From: Lyophyllum atratum
Taxonomy: Eukaryota; Basidiomycota; Agaricomycetes; Agaricales; Lyophyllaceae
Assembly: GCA_014905825.1 (NCBI GenBank)
Contig: JACGCN010000029.1
Coordinates: 310,001 to 374,000, forward strand
Reading direction: 5' to 3'
DNA length: 64,000 nucleotides
Part shown: piece after piece, positions 10,897 through 22,000 of the stretch
How the letters are laid out: each line of letters starts with the position of its first letter
How positions within the stretch are numbered: the first letter of the stretch is position 1
Made by a program: the position numbers and the translations under genes
The notes under the pieces: model-generated
Told to the model about the DNA's origin: nothing
Seen by the model: the letters and a program-made list of their open reading frames with translations, nothing else
The model's database searches: none

Positions 10897-12070
10897 CCCG
10901 TGTCCCAATGCAATTTCCTGCCACAAGGTGACGACCGGAATCGCCCTTCAACCTATCCACAATCGCTGAAGAAATGATCCCAGCAGCCATCGGCGCCCAC
11001 GCAGCCGCCACGCATTTATAACGGCCGTGCCCAAATGCGAGCCACTTGATTCTCTCCTGCTCGCGTGTTACGCGATTTGGCTGGTATCGAAAAGGGTTGA
11101 ATGTGTCGGCATCCTCTCCCCAAATATCCTCAGATCGCAAGACAGTTCCTATGTCGGCGCACTCATGATGAGCCAGGGGTTCGAGTACTGTTTTGGCGAG
11201 AAACTGGAGCGGCCACGGCAGCAATGAGGTGATAGGAGGGATGGGAGAAGCTCTCGTGATATGTTTTGACGGGGGGTGGAGACGCATGACCTCGGTCACA
11301 CACCATTCCGCTGATGGCTTTAGATCATCGTAGGCGCGAAATTGCGCTATCGTGGGCAGATCGTAGAGTCCTGCGAGCACGTTGGAAACATAGGCATTGC
11401 GATGTGCGTACGCGACCGTAGTTGCGACGACGCGCCACAGGGTCTCCCATACGGGGATGAGATAGTCGAGTGGGTTTGGGTACGCCACTTCGTCAGACAT
11501 AAGTCGGCGTAAGTGGTGGTTGAGCTGGGGGAGTAAATGAGGAGGAATAGGTTCGGGTTTCTTCGAGAGCGACCACAGAAGCGTGATGTTTGTGGCGACA
11601 ATACTGATGTCACGAGCATCTAGTTCGTCGACGGGTAGATCTACGCCAAGCAGGCCTGCGAGCGCGACTCGCATCGTCACTTCTTGGACAAAGACGTCGA
11701 AGTCAAGTCGATCAACATCGACTAGGGATGCACCTACTGCATCAATGGCAATCTGCTGGAAATGTGGCCATCCGCGCTCGGACGCGGCCTTGAGAAGCAA
11801 CGTGGCACGACCAATAAAAGCTGTATGAACAAGTGAAGACGAGCTGACGAACGTGTTTGTGAGAGAAAATGCTCGAATCAAGCGTGCATTGGGCGCAGCA
11901 CGAGCAACAAGAAGATCGTGAGCAGAAGCATTGGGAGGACTGAAGACGTGGTGAATAGATGAGATAGTCTGATGTATTCGTATGATGCGATATCGGACAC
12001 GCGATGAATACCATGCCAGCAATAGGGCAATGGGGAGTGAGGACGCGAGTAATGCGTTCATGGTATTCAT
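10853..12070 (-). CDS. Divergent, intronless cytochrome P450-like monooxygenase
   Basis: A single uninterrupted 405-residue frame begins with the ATG at 12070. The N terminus has a hydrophobic anchor (residues 7-20), then a basic stretch, consistent with ER membrane attachment. The K-helix ExxR motif is EVMR at 260-263, the PERF-like segment is FNPFRYQPNR at 324-333, and the heme-binding loop is FGHGRYKCVA with Cys353. The expected I-helix motif (A/G-G-x-D/E-T-T) is not found; the region around 205-222 reads IPVWETLWRVVATTVAYA. It is about 100 residues shorter than usual fungal P450s. The ligands needed for heme binding are present, but oxygen activation by the usual acid-Thr pair looks altered. 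Substrate is unknown. The 3' end lies within a tandem duplication. Being intronless is unusual beside its intron-rich neighbours. Confidence 0.8.
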   Translation of the reverse strand: MNTMNALLASSLPIALLLAWYSSRVRYRIIRIHQTISSIHHVFSPPNASAHDLLVARAAPNARLIRAFSLTNTFVSSSSLVHTAFIGRATLLLKAASERGWPHFQQIAIDAVGASLVDVDRLDFDVFVQEVTMRVALAGLLGVDLPVDELDARDISIVATNITLLWSLSKKPEPIPPHLLPQLNHHLRRLMSDEVAYPNPLDYLIPVWETLWRVVATTVAYAHRNAYVSNVLAGLYDLPTIAQFRAYDDLKPSAEWCVTEVMRLHPPSKHITRASPIPPITSLLPWPLQFLAKTVLEPLAHHECADIGTVLRSEDIWGEDADTFNPFRYQPNRVTREQERIKWLAFGHGRYKCVAAAWAPMAAGIISSAIVDRLKGDSGRHLVAGNCIGTREGWKGWEVSRSSGL

Positions 12071-13049
12071 AACGGGTCACAAAGCTTAACATGATGATGG
12101 ATGCAAGTCTTATATGCATTGGACGAGCGCCAATAGAACCAACAGAGAGGTAATATCCGCAGTCTTGAGATGTCACAAGGACGCCTACAGCCATAATCAT
12201 GCACCGCCAGAGAACAACAAGCCATTTAACGCCGCAAGCCAAAAGCAGCCAGCCAGGTCCTTTCCATGATTCGTTTCGCAGCAGATGACATACTGCGGAT
12301 TCATATTGAGGAGGGAAGCGCTGGGAGTGGGGTGCTATGCTTCCTATAAGAGTCAGGAAGTAACCATACTTCAGCGCCCGTCTCGGCTTGAGTCACTTAA
12401 GCTTTGACTGACCGCTTGGAAACGTCCGAGGCCCATTTCTAGCACGTAGATGCTTACTATCGGTTGCATTCAGGAAACGAGGAGATAGGCATCGATCTTA
12501 TAAAGGGTATGTGAAGGGTTTCATGATCACAGGAAATATGATCGGTCGGGAGGCGCGTTCACTGGCACGAACATTGTTCACAGGCATGACCGTATGCAGC
12601 AGCTTGGTATGACCGACTGCTGGACCGCGACTGGGCGATCTAGCCTGAGGGTGTCCGAAAGGATGGTATCGCTTGAGCGGATGTCAGCTTCGTCGGTGTC
12701 TCGATTAACGGCGATCAGGAGGATGCGTCATGGTTGCCCAGTCAACAGCTGGAAAGCTCAAGACGTCAAGGGCTTTCTGGGAAAATGCAACGCAACTCAC
12801 GCAAAAGTTGAAGGTGCCCCGGTGTTAAGGGGATTGTCGATTTTGGTTGCGGGCGTCAACCTATGTTAAACGATCAGCATAGGTCGAAATGGATACAATG
12901 AAGCGATGGTCCTAGTACAACAGATGGAACGATACAATGGTAAGCAGTGATAGAGTAGAGGCTTGAAACAGCTAGAGCTACAGAGGAATGAGTCATCGAG
13001 CATAAGCATAGAGATCAAGAACTGGAACTGGGTAATCGCGTTGTGAGCA
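12071..13049. other. Intergenic, no recognisable gene
   Basis: The stretch between P450 and pheromone receptor was scanned on both strands for short frames ending in a CaaX box, as expected of a pheromone precursor, and none was convincing. One plus-strand open frame at 12594-12869 has no recognisable domain. Confidence 0.5.
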
Positions 13050-14697
13050 TCAAACAGGCGACACGTCAGAGGCATGGCGGTAGGAGCGGTCATGTGCGAG
13101 TTCAGGAATAATGAGGCCCTCAGTGCGCTTCCCACCCCGCAGGTATCGAACAGATGCGATCTCAATACATGAGGAGTCTGGCCGCGTGACAGCGGCTGCC
13201 GGTGTCGCAGGGGATAGCTCAGCAATATTGGAAGCGGAGGATACACCCGAGGAGGTGGTCGGGGAGTATGGCCCATCATGATGGTCCACCGGGGTGACGC
13301 TGACGCCTTTCAAAACCAAGCCGTCGCAAGACAACTGCCTGTACAAGGTCTGAGGCTTCTCTGCCTTCTCGGCGAGCATGCCACCGACATCAGCGAAAGA
13401 TGCGGACATGTCGGAGAAGGAGTTGAGATGATTGTGCTTGCGCACAGGGTGACGCTCGACGAGAATGGGGAGAGTCGCACCACGGCCAGTAGAAGACATA
13501 TTGGTGCCCTTGGATTTCGATCTGAGATATGAGCTTGAGAGGTGCATACAGACGATGAAGTAGCGGTACTAACCCGGTAGAGCTTAAGAGACCAAAGCTG
13601 AAAGAGCTGGCGGAAACTCCAACGAACTTGGCAACGCACTGGACGGCGGAACGGTAGTTCTTACGCGCCTCCACCGCGAAACCGAAGAAGCCGAAGAAGA
13701 TGAAGGCACACATGATGGTAAAGATCCTGGTCGCCTCGAGGCCCCGTTCCAAATCAGGGTTGGAGCGCCAAAGGATGGAAGGAATCTGGTCAACACGGGA
13801 GAAGCCCCAATGGGTATCTGCCCATCCCTTCCAGGGTGCAACGGGAGCGATAGTGCAGTTCTGGACGATGGCGTAGATGCAGAGAGGGATGGTAAGAATC
13901 TCGATGCCGGCAAGCACCATGAGAAGAAGATATTGGTTCGCGCCGTGTTGGCTTTGGCCTGATAGCAACACCTTCAATTGAGCGCGGCTTTTGACGAAGG
14001 CGCGAATGTTTAGGACTGAGTAGACGGCAGAGACGCAGCCGATGAGGATAGGGGGACCATTGACGATGGCGATACCAACAGGCGTATTGTGGGTGAAGGG
14101 GAAGCAGCCGATATCACCATAGATATTGAATCGATGACCTTGAGGGATATATTCTAGGAAAAAAACGTAAGCTTGTATAAAGCTGGGGAGGGGCTACATA
14201 CGAAGAATCATCTCCAAGATAGGGAGACCTAGACCGATTGCCAGATCGACCATGACCGCGCGGCGGTTCTGGGCCTTGGTGAGAGTGACAGATCGCACGG
14301 AGACGATGTGGTAGAGGCGGCGGTTGATACAGAGAGAGGCGGCGGGGATCGCGACGTTAACACCAATGATGACGCGTGCAGCTGACATACGGTAAGTCAA
14401 AGTCTTAATCACGTTCAGCAAAGCGCAATTCACATATATCGCACCATACTGGGGCCCAATTGATGGCGTTTCCGTTCCAAACGACATAGTTGATACCCTG
14501 GTTCAGGCAACCCAGCCCAGCCCAAACCATGTACAGACATGTCCCGGTGTTCCATGCTAAAGAAAGAACATGAGTCGCCAGATAAAAAGCGGATGTTCTG
14601 AGATCTAATCACCTTGCAGGTGCCAGGAGAAAGGAATGCAGCATAAGATGAATCCAAGGAAGGAAAACGCAGTAATCACTTCGTTGGGGATGGACAT
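13050..14697 (-). CDS. STE3: STE3-type G-protein-coupled pheromone receptor
   Basis: Basidiomycete lipopeptide pheromone receptor (class D GPCR), plasma membrane. The start at 14697 gives MSIPNEVITAFSFLGFILCC, the first helix. Successive exons give WNTGTCLYMVWAGLGCLNQG, then WCDIS joined to ARVIIGVNVAIPAASLCINR and RLYHIV, all STE3 hallmarks of helices 2-3. Further exons give PILIGCVSAVYSVLNIRAFV (helix 5 region) and, before the last helix, WADTHWGFSRVDQIPSILW. AFIFFGFFGFAVEARKNYR is the end of helix 7. Introns lie after IPFSWHLQ, after WCDIS, after LEMIL and after LLSSTG. The cytoplasmic tail is about 150 residues, Ser/Thr/Pro-rich, ending HASDVSPV. In tetrapolar species such genes sit at the mating-type B locus, but non-mating paralogs are common. 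No pheromone gene is seen beside it, so its mating role is open. Confidence 0.93.
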
Positions 14698-14699
14698 GC

Positions 14700-15920
14700 T
14701 GAATGACGTGCCCGGGTTAGCCCCTCAGGACTTGGGAACAGCTCCTGAATACACGAAGCTAGAATTGGCTGAGAACGATGGTTGATATCCTCGTTCCTCC
14801 AGGTTTAATAGCATCGCTCCAATGTTTCTCTCCTTGTAAACGGTTTTGGTGATCACTGTCTTCGAAAAGATATTCCCTCCAACATCATCCAGCGGACCCG
14901 CCCGAAATGGACATCCGTTTGTGTTGGCTAAATTTGAGTGTTCATCAACGCATCCACATGTGGTCGTTAACTTGTGTTGCCCAGAACGGAGTGATAAGCT
15001 GCGCGTACCACAAAGATTTATCAAGCAGTAGAGGAAGTCTGCGAGGTGAGGCGAAGACGTCAGGTGCAAATGTAGAAAATACGGCGAGCACTTGAATCCC
15101 GACGGTCTTCAGAAAACAAGGTCGTCAGCCTTCAAGAGAAGATAGATGCCCGGAGTCCGTGAGATGTACATATTCGTTGGGTACGCTGAAGGCCCATTCG
15201 AATACGACAAGGATCATGTTGTTCCCTCAATAGCTCAATCAAGATAGAAGATGGTAGCCATAACATCGGAACCAACGCAGAGGCTTCAATGTCGGGTTAA
15301 TTGAGCCCGATATACCTTGCAGATGAACGCACCAGGTAAAGCTTGGATCCGCGCTAACGTCCTTTCCACCGAGGATGCATCCTTCCTTCCAGCATTCGGG
15401 GGAAAAGTCCAACACACGATGACAGCGCAGTAGGTGGCAGGAGGAGAGACCTAGCAGGTAATTGTCCACATATATAGCTTTACGTTGAGATATACAGCCG
15501 AGCTCTATTGCAAGTTGAGCCATTTTCTCGAGTCGACGCGGATTTTGAGCGGGACCGGTCACGGCCAGAAAACATTGGAAATGATTACAATGTACGACAA
15601 CTGCGCAGGTGCCCTGGTGGGCTGGGCTCGTCACGTGCGCCGTGGGCGTTTGGCCTTGGGCACCCGTCTGTGGTGACCCCGCCGGTTGAGCCGCATGTAC
15701 TACCCCCCTATATAGACCAATACACCCGCGTTCGCTGTCTGACCCCCCTCGTTCGAGATGTGAGCCCCCCACGATCGCCAAAATCGACGCCCGATCGTGT
15801 GAATCAAGTTTGGATTCTCATTCGCTCTGCTCTGCCCTGACCTATCCTCTGAGGTAAGACGCGCGACACCGCTTGCTTTTGTTCAGACCTTTCGGTTTTG
15901 CTCTCTTGGCCCTGGTTCCA
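14700..15920. other. Upstream region of the receptor, no recognisable gene
   Basis: Several medium open frames occur (for example minus 15239-15781, 180 codons), but none shows a domain, signal peptide or consistent splice chain. No CaaX-ending short frame was found on either strand. Confidence 0.45.
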
Positions 15921-15976
15921 GCAGAAGGTATTCGATTTTAGCATGATTGCAGAAGGTATTCGATTTTAGCATGATT
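15921..15976. repeat. Perfect 28-bp tandem duplication
   Basis: Two identical adjacent copies (15921-15948 and 15949-15976) of a unit starting GCAGAAGGTATTCGATTTTA and ending GCATGATT. Confidence 0.95.
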
Positions 15977-16079
15977 TCCATTTTAATTCACATTTTTGAC
16001 CTGTTTACACGCTAGGACCGATTGAGGGTCGAACACCTGGCATACATGCACGATGGTGCTATACTCGATCGGCGGAATG

Positions 16080-16640
16080 CATATCTCGCACGATGGCGCT
16101 ATACTCGTTCGGAGGGATTGGGACTCAGCAACGATCGAGGACCCACGACCGTGACCCCCGACCTACCCTCGCCCTCGTTCGGCGGGATCGAGACGCAACA
16201 CGATCGGGGGACCGCCGGCGACACGATCGCGCCGTATTCGTTCGGCGGCATGGGGACTCGGCAACGATCAAGGACCCGCGTTCGTGACCCCCCGACATAT
16301 TGTATGCTCGTTGGGTGGGATCGAGACATATCATGGATTCCCGACGCGCGATCGCGCCATCCTCGTTCGGCAGGATGGGGACTCAGAAACGAAAGAAGGC
16401 CCACCTTCGTTCGGCGGGATCGAGACGCAACACGATCGGGGGACCGCCGACGACACGATCGCGCCGTATTCGTTCGGCGGCATGGGGACTCGGCAACGAT
16501 CAAGGACCCGCGTTCGTGACCCCCCGACATATTGCATGCTCGTTGGGTGGGATCGAGACATATCATGGATTCCCGACGCGCGATCGCGCCATCCTCGTTC
16601 GGCAGGATGGGGACTCATAAGCGATCGAGGACCCCCGCAC
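16080..16640. repeat. GC-rich higher-order tandem repeat rich in CGATCG
   Basis: A 232-bp unit occurs twice (16176-16407 and 16408-about 16640) at over 95% identity by eye. Each unit is itself built of shorter related blocks starting CGTTCGGCGGGAT or CGTTGGGTGGGAT, each followed by GGGACTCxGxAACGATC or GAGACGCAACACGATC. A degenerate leading block lies at 16080-16175. CGATCG and GCGCGATCGCGC palindromes recur. Several frames on both strands stay open across it because stops are rare in the unit, so those frames are not evidence of genes. Confidence 0.9.
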
Positions 16641-16821
16641 GTTTCCCATGCGAACAACTACCTGTCGTTGGTGGGGATAGAGCTGATCATCCTTCCTCGA
16701 TCTGCGCGATGGAGGTCACCTCGTTTGCGAGGATACCCCGCCTCCTCTTTCAATGTTTCATTCTGCAAGACTTGAGGTGAGATTCCCCTTTTTGGCTTCA
16801 ACTTTAACATTAACCGCAACA

Positions 16822-18391
16822 ATGCCTCACACAGCAGAAGAACCCGACGCCTCTCTTATTCACCAACACCGCCCTGGCCGACCATTTGAGCGCTCAGAGC
16901 TCGAGTACGTCTCCTTTCTTCTATTTCTTCTTTTTAGCCGGCTGAGCGGCATTTCTAGGAAACTCAACAAGCCTGAGCTCGTGGCGTTGGTTCTGAAGCA
17001 ACCGGAGCGTTGGCCGCGCAAAGGCAAAAGCAAAGGTATCAATGCCACGAAGGCTAAGAAGAACGAGATATTGGAGGCCCTTCTCAATCCCGCATATGGA
17101 TTTACTAACGGAAACGTCGAGGAGGTGCCTACGGATGCGGAATCGGACGATATGGGTGTAGAAGACACACTAGTCACTCTCAACAGTCGGACCGCAGAAT
17201 CCGCACCCCTCGCAGCCACACTCCGCCAGCCAGACAACGGAGCACATGTTCCCGCAACATCAGAACATGAAGGAGCTAAGGTACAATCGACTTTACTCTC
17301 GATATCACTAATAATCGAATTGTATCACCACCCAGACGAGGGATCTGACCTTGTATATCGAAGATCGCCGCTTTCCCGAAGTCGCTACACAAACTATGGA
17401 AATCATCACTGTTGCCATCGCGGACCGCGTCGGATGTGGTCCTGGGGCGTGGCGGGTCTCGGCGAAGGAGATTGTTGGCAAGCTTCAGCAGAGTCACGGT
17501 GCCATTGGTGGTGCACATGAATTCCTTCGTCGTTGAGTCGCTGATTATATGTTTTTCGCCCTCTACTGACCTATCACTCTTTCAGGTCCTGTTAAACTTG
17601 GAGTACCGGAACACAATGACCCAAAGTCGCGCTTCATAAGGTACTTCATCACGGCGGCAATCCCAGGTCTTTTGGAGGCTTTGCCTTCACCCGAGTATCT
17701 CGTCGTCCCGGCGACTTCGAAGCTTACACTATGCGTGAACTGGGTGAGCCGCATCTGACTGAATTAATACCGAATATTGATTGTAGTCAGGCTGCCGACA
17801 AACTTGCCGCACCTTTGCTGACAGACTTAGCCCAGGTCGATAATGACCATTCCCGCGACCATTCCCCTTCTCAAATGCTGAGTAGTCGTAGCAAGCCAAA
17901 GAAAACAATAAAGAAGAAACAGGCGGTCTCTCGCGAAATCGACGTGGAATGGCTGAAGGAGGCGGCCCAAGCACGTCCAGGTTTCAAGACATTTCGTGAG
18001 TCGAAGGGCCGAGTTCTCCAAAACTCGGAAATCCTTTTCTTCTGGGACTTCGCGGTGCAGTTTGTTGAGTCATACCGTGGTACAACTAGTGGCGTATCAG
18101 TGAGTCAAAATGTCCTATCACCTGCCTTCTTCTCAGATCATTATCTCGTTCCAGGATCACATCATCACGAAGAAGAGTATACTTGAAGCACTCGGTCTAC
18201 GGGAAACGTGGTATAGCCAAGCTAGCCTCGGTCTTGAGCTGGCTCTGTATTATGGAGAAGGAGGCGAGGAATGTGCCGACGAGGTAGTAGCAGAACTGGA
18301 GGAGCACCGAGAGCACCCTCTCGGGCAAGTGAAACTAATCGAGTTTCTCAGGAACTGGGCGGAGAAAGATAGTGAGGGAGGAGAAGAATAG
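16822..18391 (+). CDS. Lineage-restricted protein of unknown function
   Basis: The start ATG at 16822 gives MPHTAEEPDASLIHQHRPG. Four or five introns rebuild one frame. At 16905-16958 SELE joins to KLNKPELVALVLKQPERWP, a short helical segment that loosely resembles a SAP-like motif. At about 17281-17334 EGAK joins to TRDLTLYIEDRRFPEVA. Others lie at about 17510-17585, 17743-17787 and 18101-18156. The C-terminal exon reads DHIITKKSILEALGLRETWY and then continues to TGA at 18391. Middle exons are helical and charged, with a Lys-rich stretch (SKPKKTIKKKQ) that could be a nuclear signal. I do not recognise a catalytic domain. I have a general impression that basidiomycetes carry many copies of such proteins, but cannot verify it here. 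Confidence 0.65.
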
Positions 18392-18441
18392 ACGTGGTAG
18401 TCACTATGTTGCATTCACACATGATTTATAGATAGCTCTAC

Positions 18442-18980
18442 TTACTGAGTCATCTCTCGACCCTCGCGATGTCTGGAGGGTGTATGTCGTGTGACATGAT
18501 GCACATAATCATTTTTCAAAGATCCCTCAATAACTTGCGGGGGGTCAACCACTAAGCTCCAATTTTTTTGCCAATCGAATCCATGTACTGTTAGGCTGCT
18601 CTGAATGTCAAAATCTTGTACGTCCCACTTGTAGTGCTTCAGGAATTCGGCGGTCTCCAACATGGTATCCTTGAAGTCATCACATGATCATTTCTCAAAG
18701 ATGCCTCCATAACTTGTGGGGGGTCAACCACTAAGCTCCAGGCTTTATACCAAACGAATCCAGATACAATTAGGGTGCTGTGGATGTAAAAATCTGAAGC
18801 ACAGCACTTGTAGTGCTCGAGGAATTCAGTATCTCGTTCTGAGGACATGGGTACAACAACTGTAAACAACGCGTCGACTTTTGAGTTTCGCGAGACAGCG
18901 CGTAAGATAGAAAGTCCGGGATGTCTCCCAAAGCTATGTCCCCCAAAGCTCAGCTGAAGGTATCTAGCAATCGGTCGCAA
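18442..18980 (-). pseudogene. Tandemly duplicated coding-like fragment of unknown origin
   Basis: Two copies with a 179-bp offset (about 18508-18663 and 18687-18842) encode related minus-strand peptides. One contains AEFLKHYKWDVQDFDIQSS and GFDWQKNWSLVVDPPQVIEG; the other TEFLEHYKCCASDFYIHST and GFVWYKAWSLVVDPPQVMEA. The upstream part of the second frame has LSFGGHSFGRHPGLSIL. Copies lie in different frames relative to each other and lack a credible start, so this looks like duplicated remains of a gene. It lies just 3' of the Crypton gene. Confidence 0.5.
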
Positions 18981-19014
18981 TTCATTATTAAGTATGATGT
19001 TAGAAAGTACATTG

Positions 19015-22000
19015 CTAAATATGAGAGTTTGAAGCGTCCAAGATCTCTTGCATGCCGTTGTGTTTTGTACTCTGAAGGTAGTCCGTGAATGCACGAGTTG
19101 TCCGGAGATAAGGGATAGATGGAGTAGGGATAGGATACTTGTCGTTGAGGAAATTGAGTGCTCTAGTAACATTCCAGTTCGCTTTTTCAGAGAGCTTCTC
19201 GATGAGCGTGATGATCTTCTTCCGACGACCAGCTTCAGTCTTTAGAGCACCGTTGTCTCGTCTCCAGCGGGCATCCCAACCTTCGTTCAGATCTCGCACG
19301 GACAGCTGACCATCCATCCCAAGGGTCCACTCCGTCCATATCTCCTGGATAGAAGGCACCGAGTCCTTCCCGGCGGGCTTCCAGTACAAATAGAAAGGCA
19401 ACCACTCATCAACTTGCTTCTGTGATCGGGCGCGCCTCCACTCGAACGTATGGCGACAAAGGTGGTCAGGCCCATACTTCTTCTCGAGGACCTCTATTGC
19501 AGCCATCTGCTTAGAACGTTGTGGTACATCTGCTGACAGTGGAAAGGTGGTCGCGGGATATATTTGACCGGAAAGGGATGCAAAGGTTGAGGACTGCGAG
19601 CATGGGGTGGGGGGGGAAGCAGCTTCCTGGGAAGGGCGCACGCCATGAGAAACTGCAGCTGAGAGATTGGGCTGCTCGGTCAGAGCTGGATGCGTGGCAG
19701 AAGACGGCTCTGACCCAGTACGATCTGCAGAGCACATCACTGTAAGCACTCGTCTATGATCAAATCGGAAGGAAGGACTAACCAATCATGTATCCCGTAG
19801 CCTGTCGTTGAGCGGTGTGGGATCCTCCGAGGCACCGAATCAACACCTCCATGTCTTGCAGCCGATTAGTAACATTGGCGCCGTAGTCCTGCATATCTCG
19901 CCTGGCCTGCTCTTGCTGTAGGTTATTCGAAGTGATGATTCCAAAGAGCGACTGGGCAATGTTTTCCGGGATACTGGAAAGGCGATGCCTCGCTCGAGCC
20001 TCTGCCTCTTCAATGATCCTTGATGACATCGCAGCGAATGTGCGGAAGGGCGGGGTGTTGAATGGAGCATAGGAGAAAAGGGGACATGACGGAAACTTCG
20101 TGTACAGAACGGCGGCGTCTTGCAGAACAATGCGACGAAGAAGCAACAGGAAATGAAGTAGCTTTGTGAGCGCAACATCCCCTCCGTTCTTGCCATGGGC
20201 GCTGGCTTGACGGCTTTGAAGAGCAGACTGCTCGTTCTCTACCCAAGGAAAGATTAACGAAACGAGCTCCCTCGGAGGTTCTGATTATGACATGTGAGTG
20301 GAGAATTGCTATCAAAAATGACATTCCGTACCAAGCTCATCGCGCGGAATAAAATAAGAGTCCTGCCTCCGGGCATTGAATGAGGCTGCCGTGATCATTG
20401 CATCTGTCGGCAGTGTCGTGTCATAACAGTCCCGGAACGCGCCCTGGCTCCAGTTTCCGAGGGCTTTCGTGTCATATTCACTAGCGCGGTGTTCTCGGGC
20501 AGTTTTCGCAGCAAACGGTCGACCAGCATGTGTAACCTTTCGTATGGAGACGTCGTTGATGACGTGCATCAGGTTGACGCGATTTCGGTGGTCTGGTAAT
20601 CGGAATCGATGTCAGAGATCAGCTGCTGTCAAACGAGGCCTCTCATATCGAAATGCTTACTCTGATATGTCATTTCCGAGGTTCCGCCATTGGACCCGGG
20701 AAATAAATGAATGTCATACCATGAGCGGTATCCGATGGCACCACCATCTGGTTTATCCAAGTCTGGCGTGAAGTCGGGAACGTCATCACATTTGACGTGA
20801 AATTTGCTGAAGAGATAGAGACCTACAGCCCCAATTGGACAGAGCTCGACAACGCGATGACGAAAGGCGCCTTGATTATCAATTCGACCGGTAGTATTTG
20901 TCTTTCCTTGATTAGACATCAAGACCATTGCCTGCGAAAGAGAAAGACTGTATAAGCTTGTGTGATGCGTGAGATGATAGAACGTACCATGAGCTTGGTG
21001 CTCGGCCCCATTTCGACCATGGCGACATCACGGGAAAATACATCCGAGAGTAGGAGCCGCCGTATGTTGTCCCCTCGGAATGCAGTAGATGTGGATATTA
21101 GGAGCATGCATCGATCCCTCATGGCGAGATGAGTTTGTGATTTCGTTTTGTGTTGGGAATCGAAGCACGAGGATGATACTCGAATGAGCTCTTCTTGGGT
21201 GTATGTGTCTACGAAACAGTATGTTAGAAAGCCTGCTCTCCACGATGACTATGAGTAAACCTTGTACCTTCTTCTGCTCCTAATGCTTTGAGCTCTTGAG
21301 CCTGAGCTAACCGCTGCGGCTCCTTCGCCTGAACACTCGATTCGTATGTTCTGATCCGGATATCATTGCGGAGAGGTACCTGGGACTGAGGATCGGCGAG
21401 GTACTTTGGTTCCATGGTGCAATGATTGACGCGGTAGGATTCGAGCGCGTTGACAGCTTGCTTGATAGACGAGAGGCCAACGAGTTCACCGACAATAGGC
21501 CGACCATCTGAGGTTTTCTTCAATGCGAGTAAGCAAAAAGAATCGGCTCATCGAATTTAGGGACTTACCTTCCATCGCGTGGTCTCGTATTCAAGAAAAA
21601 TCGCCGCTTTGATGACTGTTATGGGTTGTGCATCCATAGCGACCCAGGAAGGATCTTCTCGGCATAGGCGGACCTGATCTTCAGCCCAGAACGCGTGATA
21701 TTCCTTCAGGTGTCGCGCGTAAGCCTCTTCAGTCCCCTTTCCAGAGGTCATGTCCTCCTGGAGCGCTAACCGGTTCTGGTGGGTTTGTTGATGTAGGCGA
21801 TCGGTTTGATGTTGGAGTGAGGCCGGAGGCAAGGCTTCTTGCTGCGGGACATACAGATGTGTCTGTACTTGGTCAGTCTCCAGGTTGTTGATGTCTTCAG
21901 TGTTGTCAAACGCGTAGTACGGCACATTGGACAATTCATGAAGTAGTGGAATACCCAGAGCACTCGGTTCACCGCTGGAGACTGCTCGGTGTCGTTTTCT

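Noticed and set aside
15239..15781. 180-codon minus frame upstream of the pheromone receptor, considered as a second receptor or pheromone gene
   Set aside because: No transmembrane pattern of STE3, no CaaX end, no splice chain to a known family.
16022..16775. Long open frames on both strands (up to 165 codons) suggesting a gene
   Set aside because: The frames are created by a tandem repeat with few stops; several frames are open at once and no start, domain or splice signal supports any of them.
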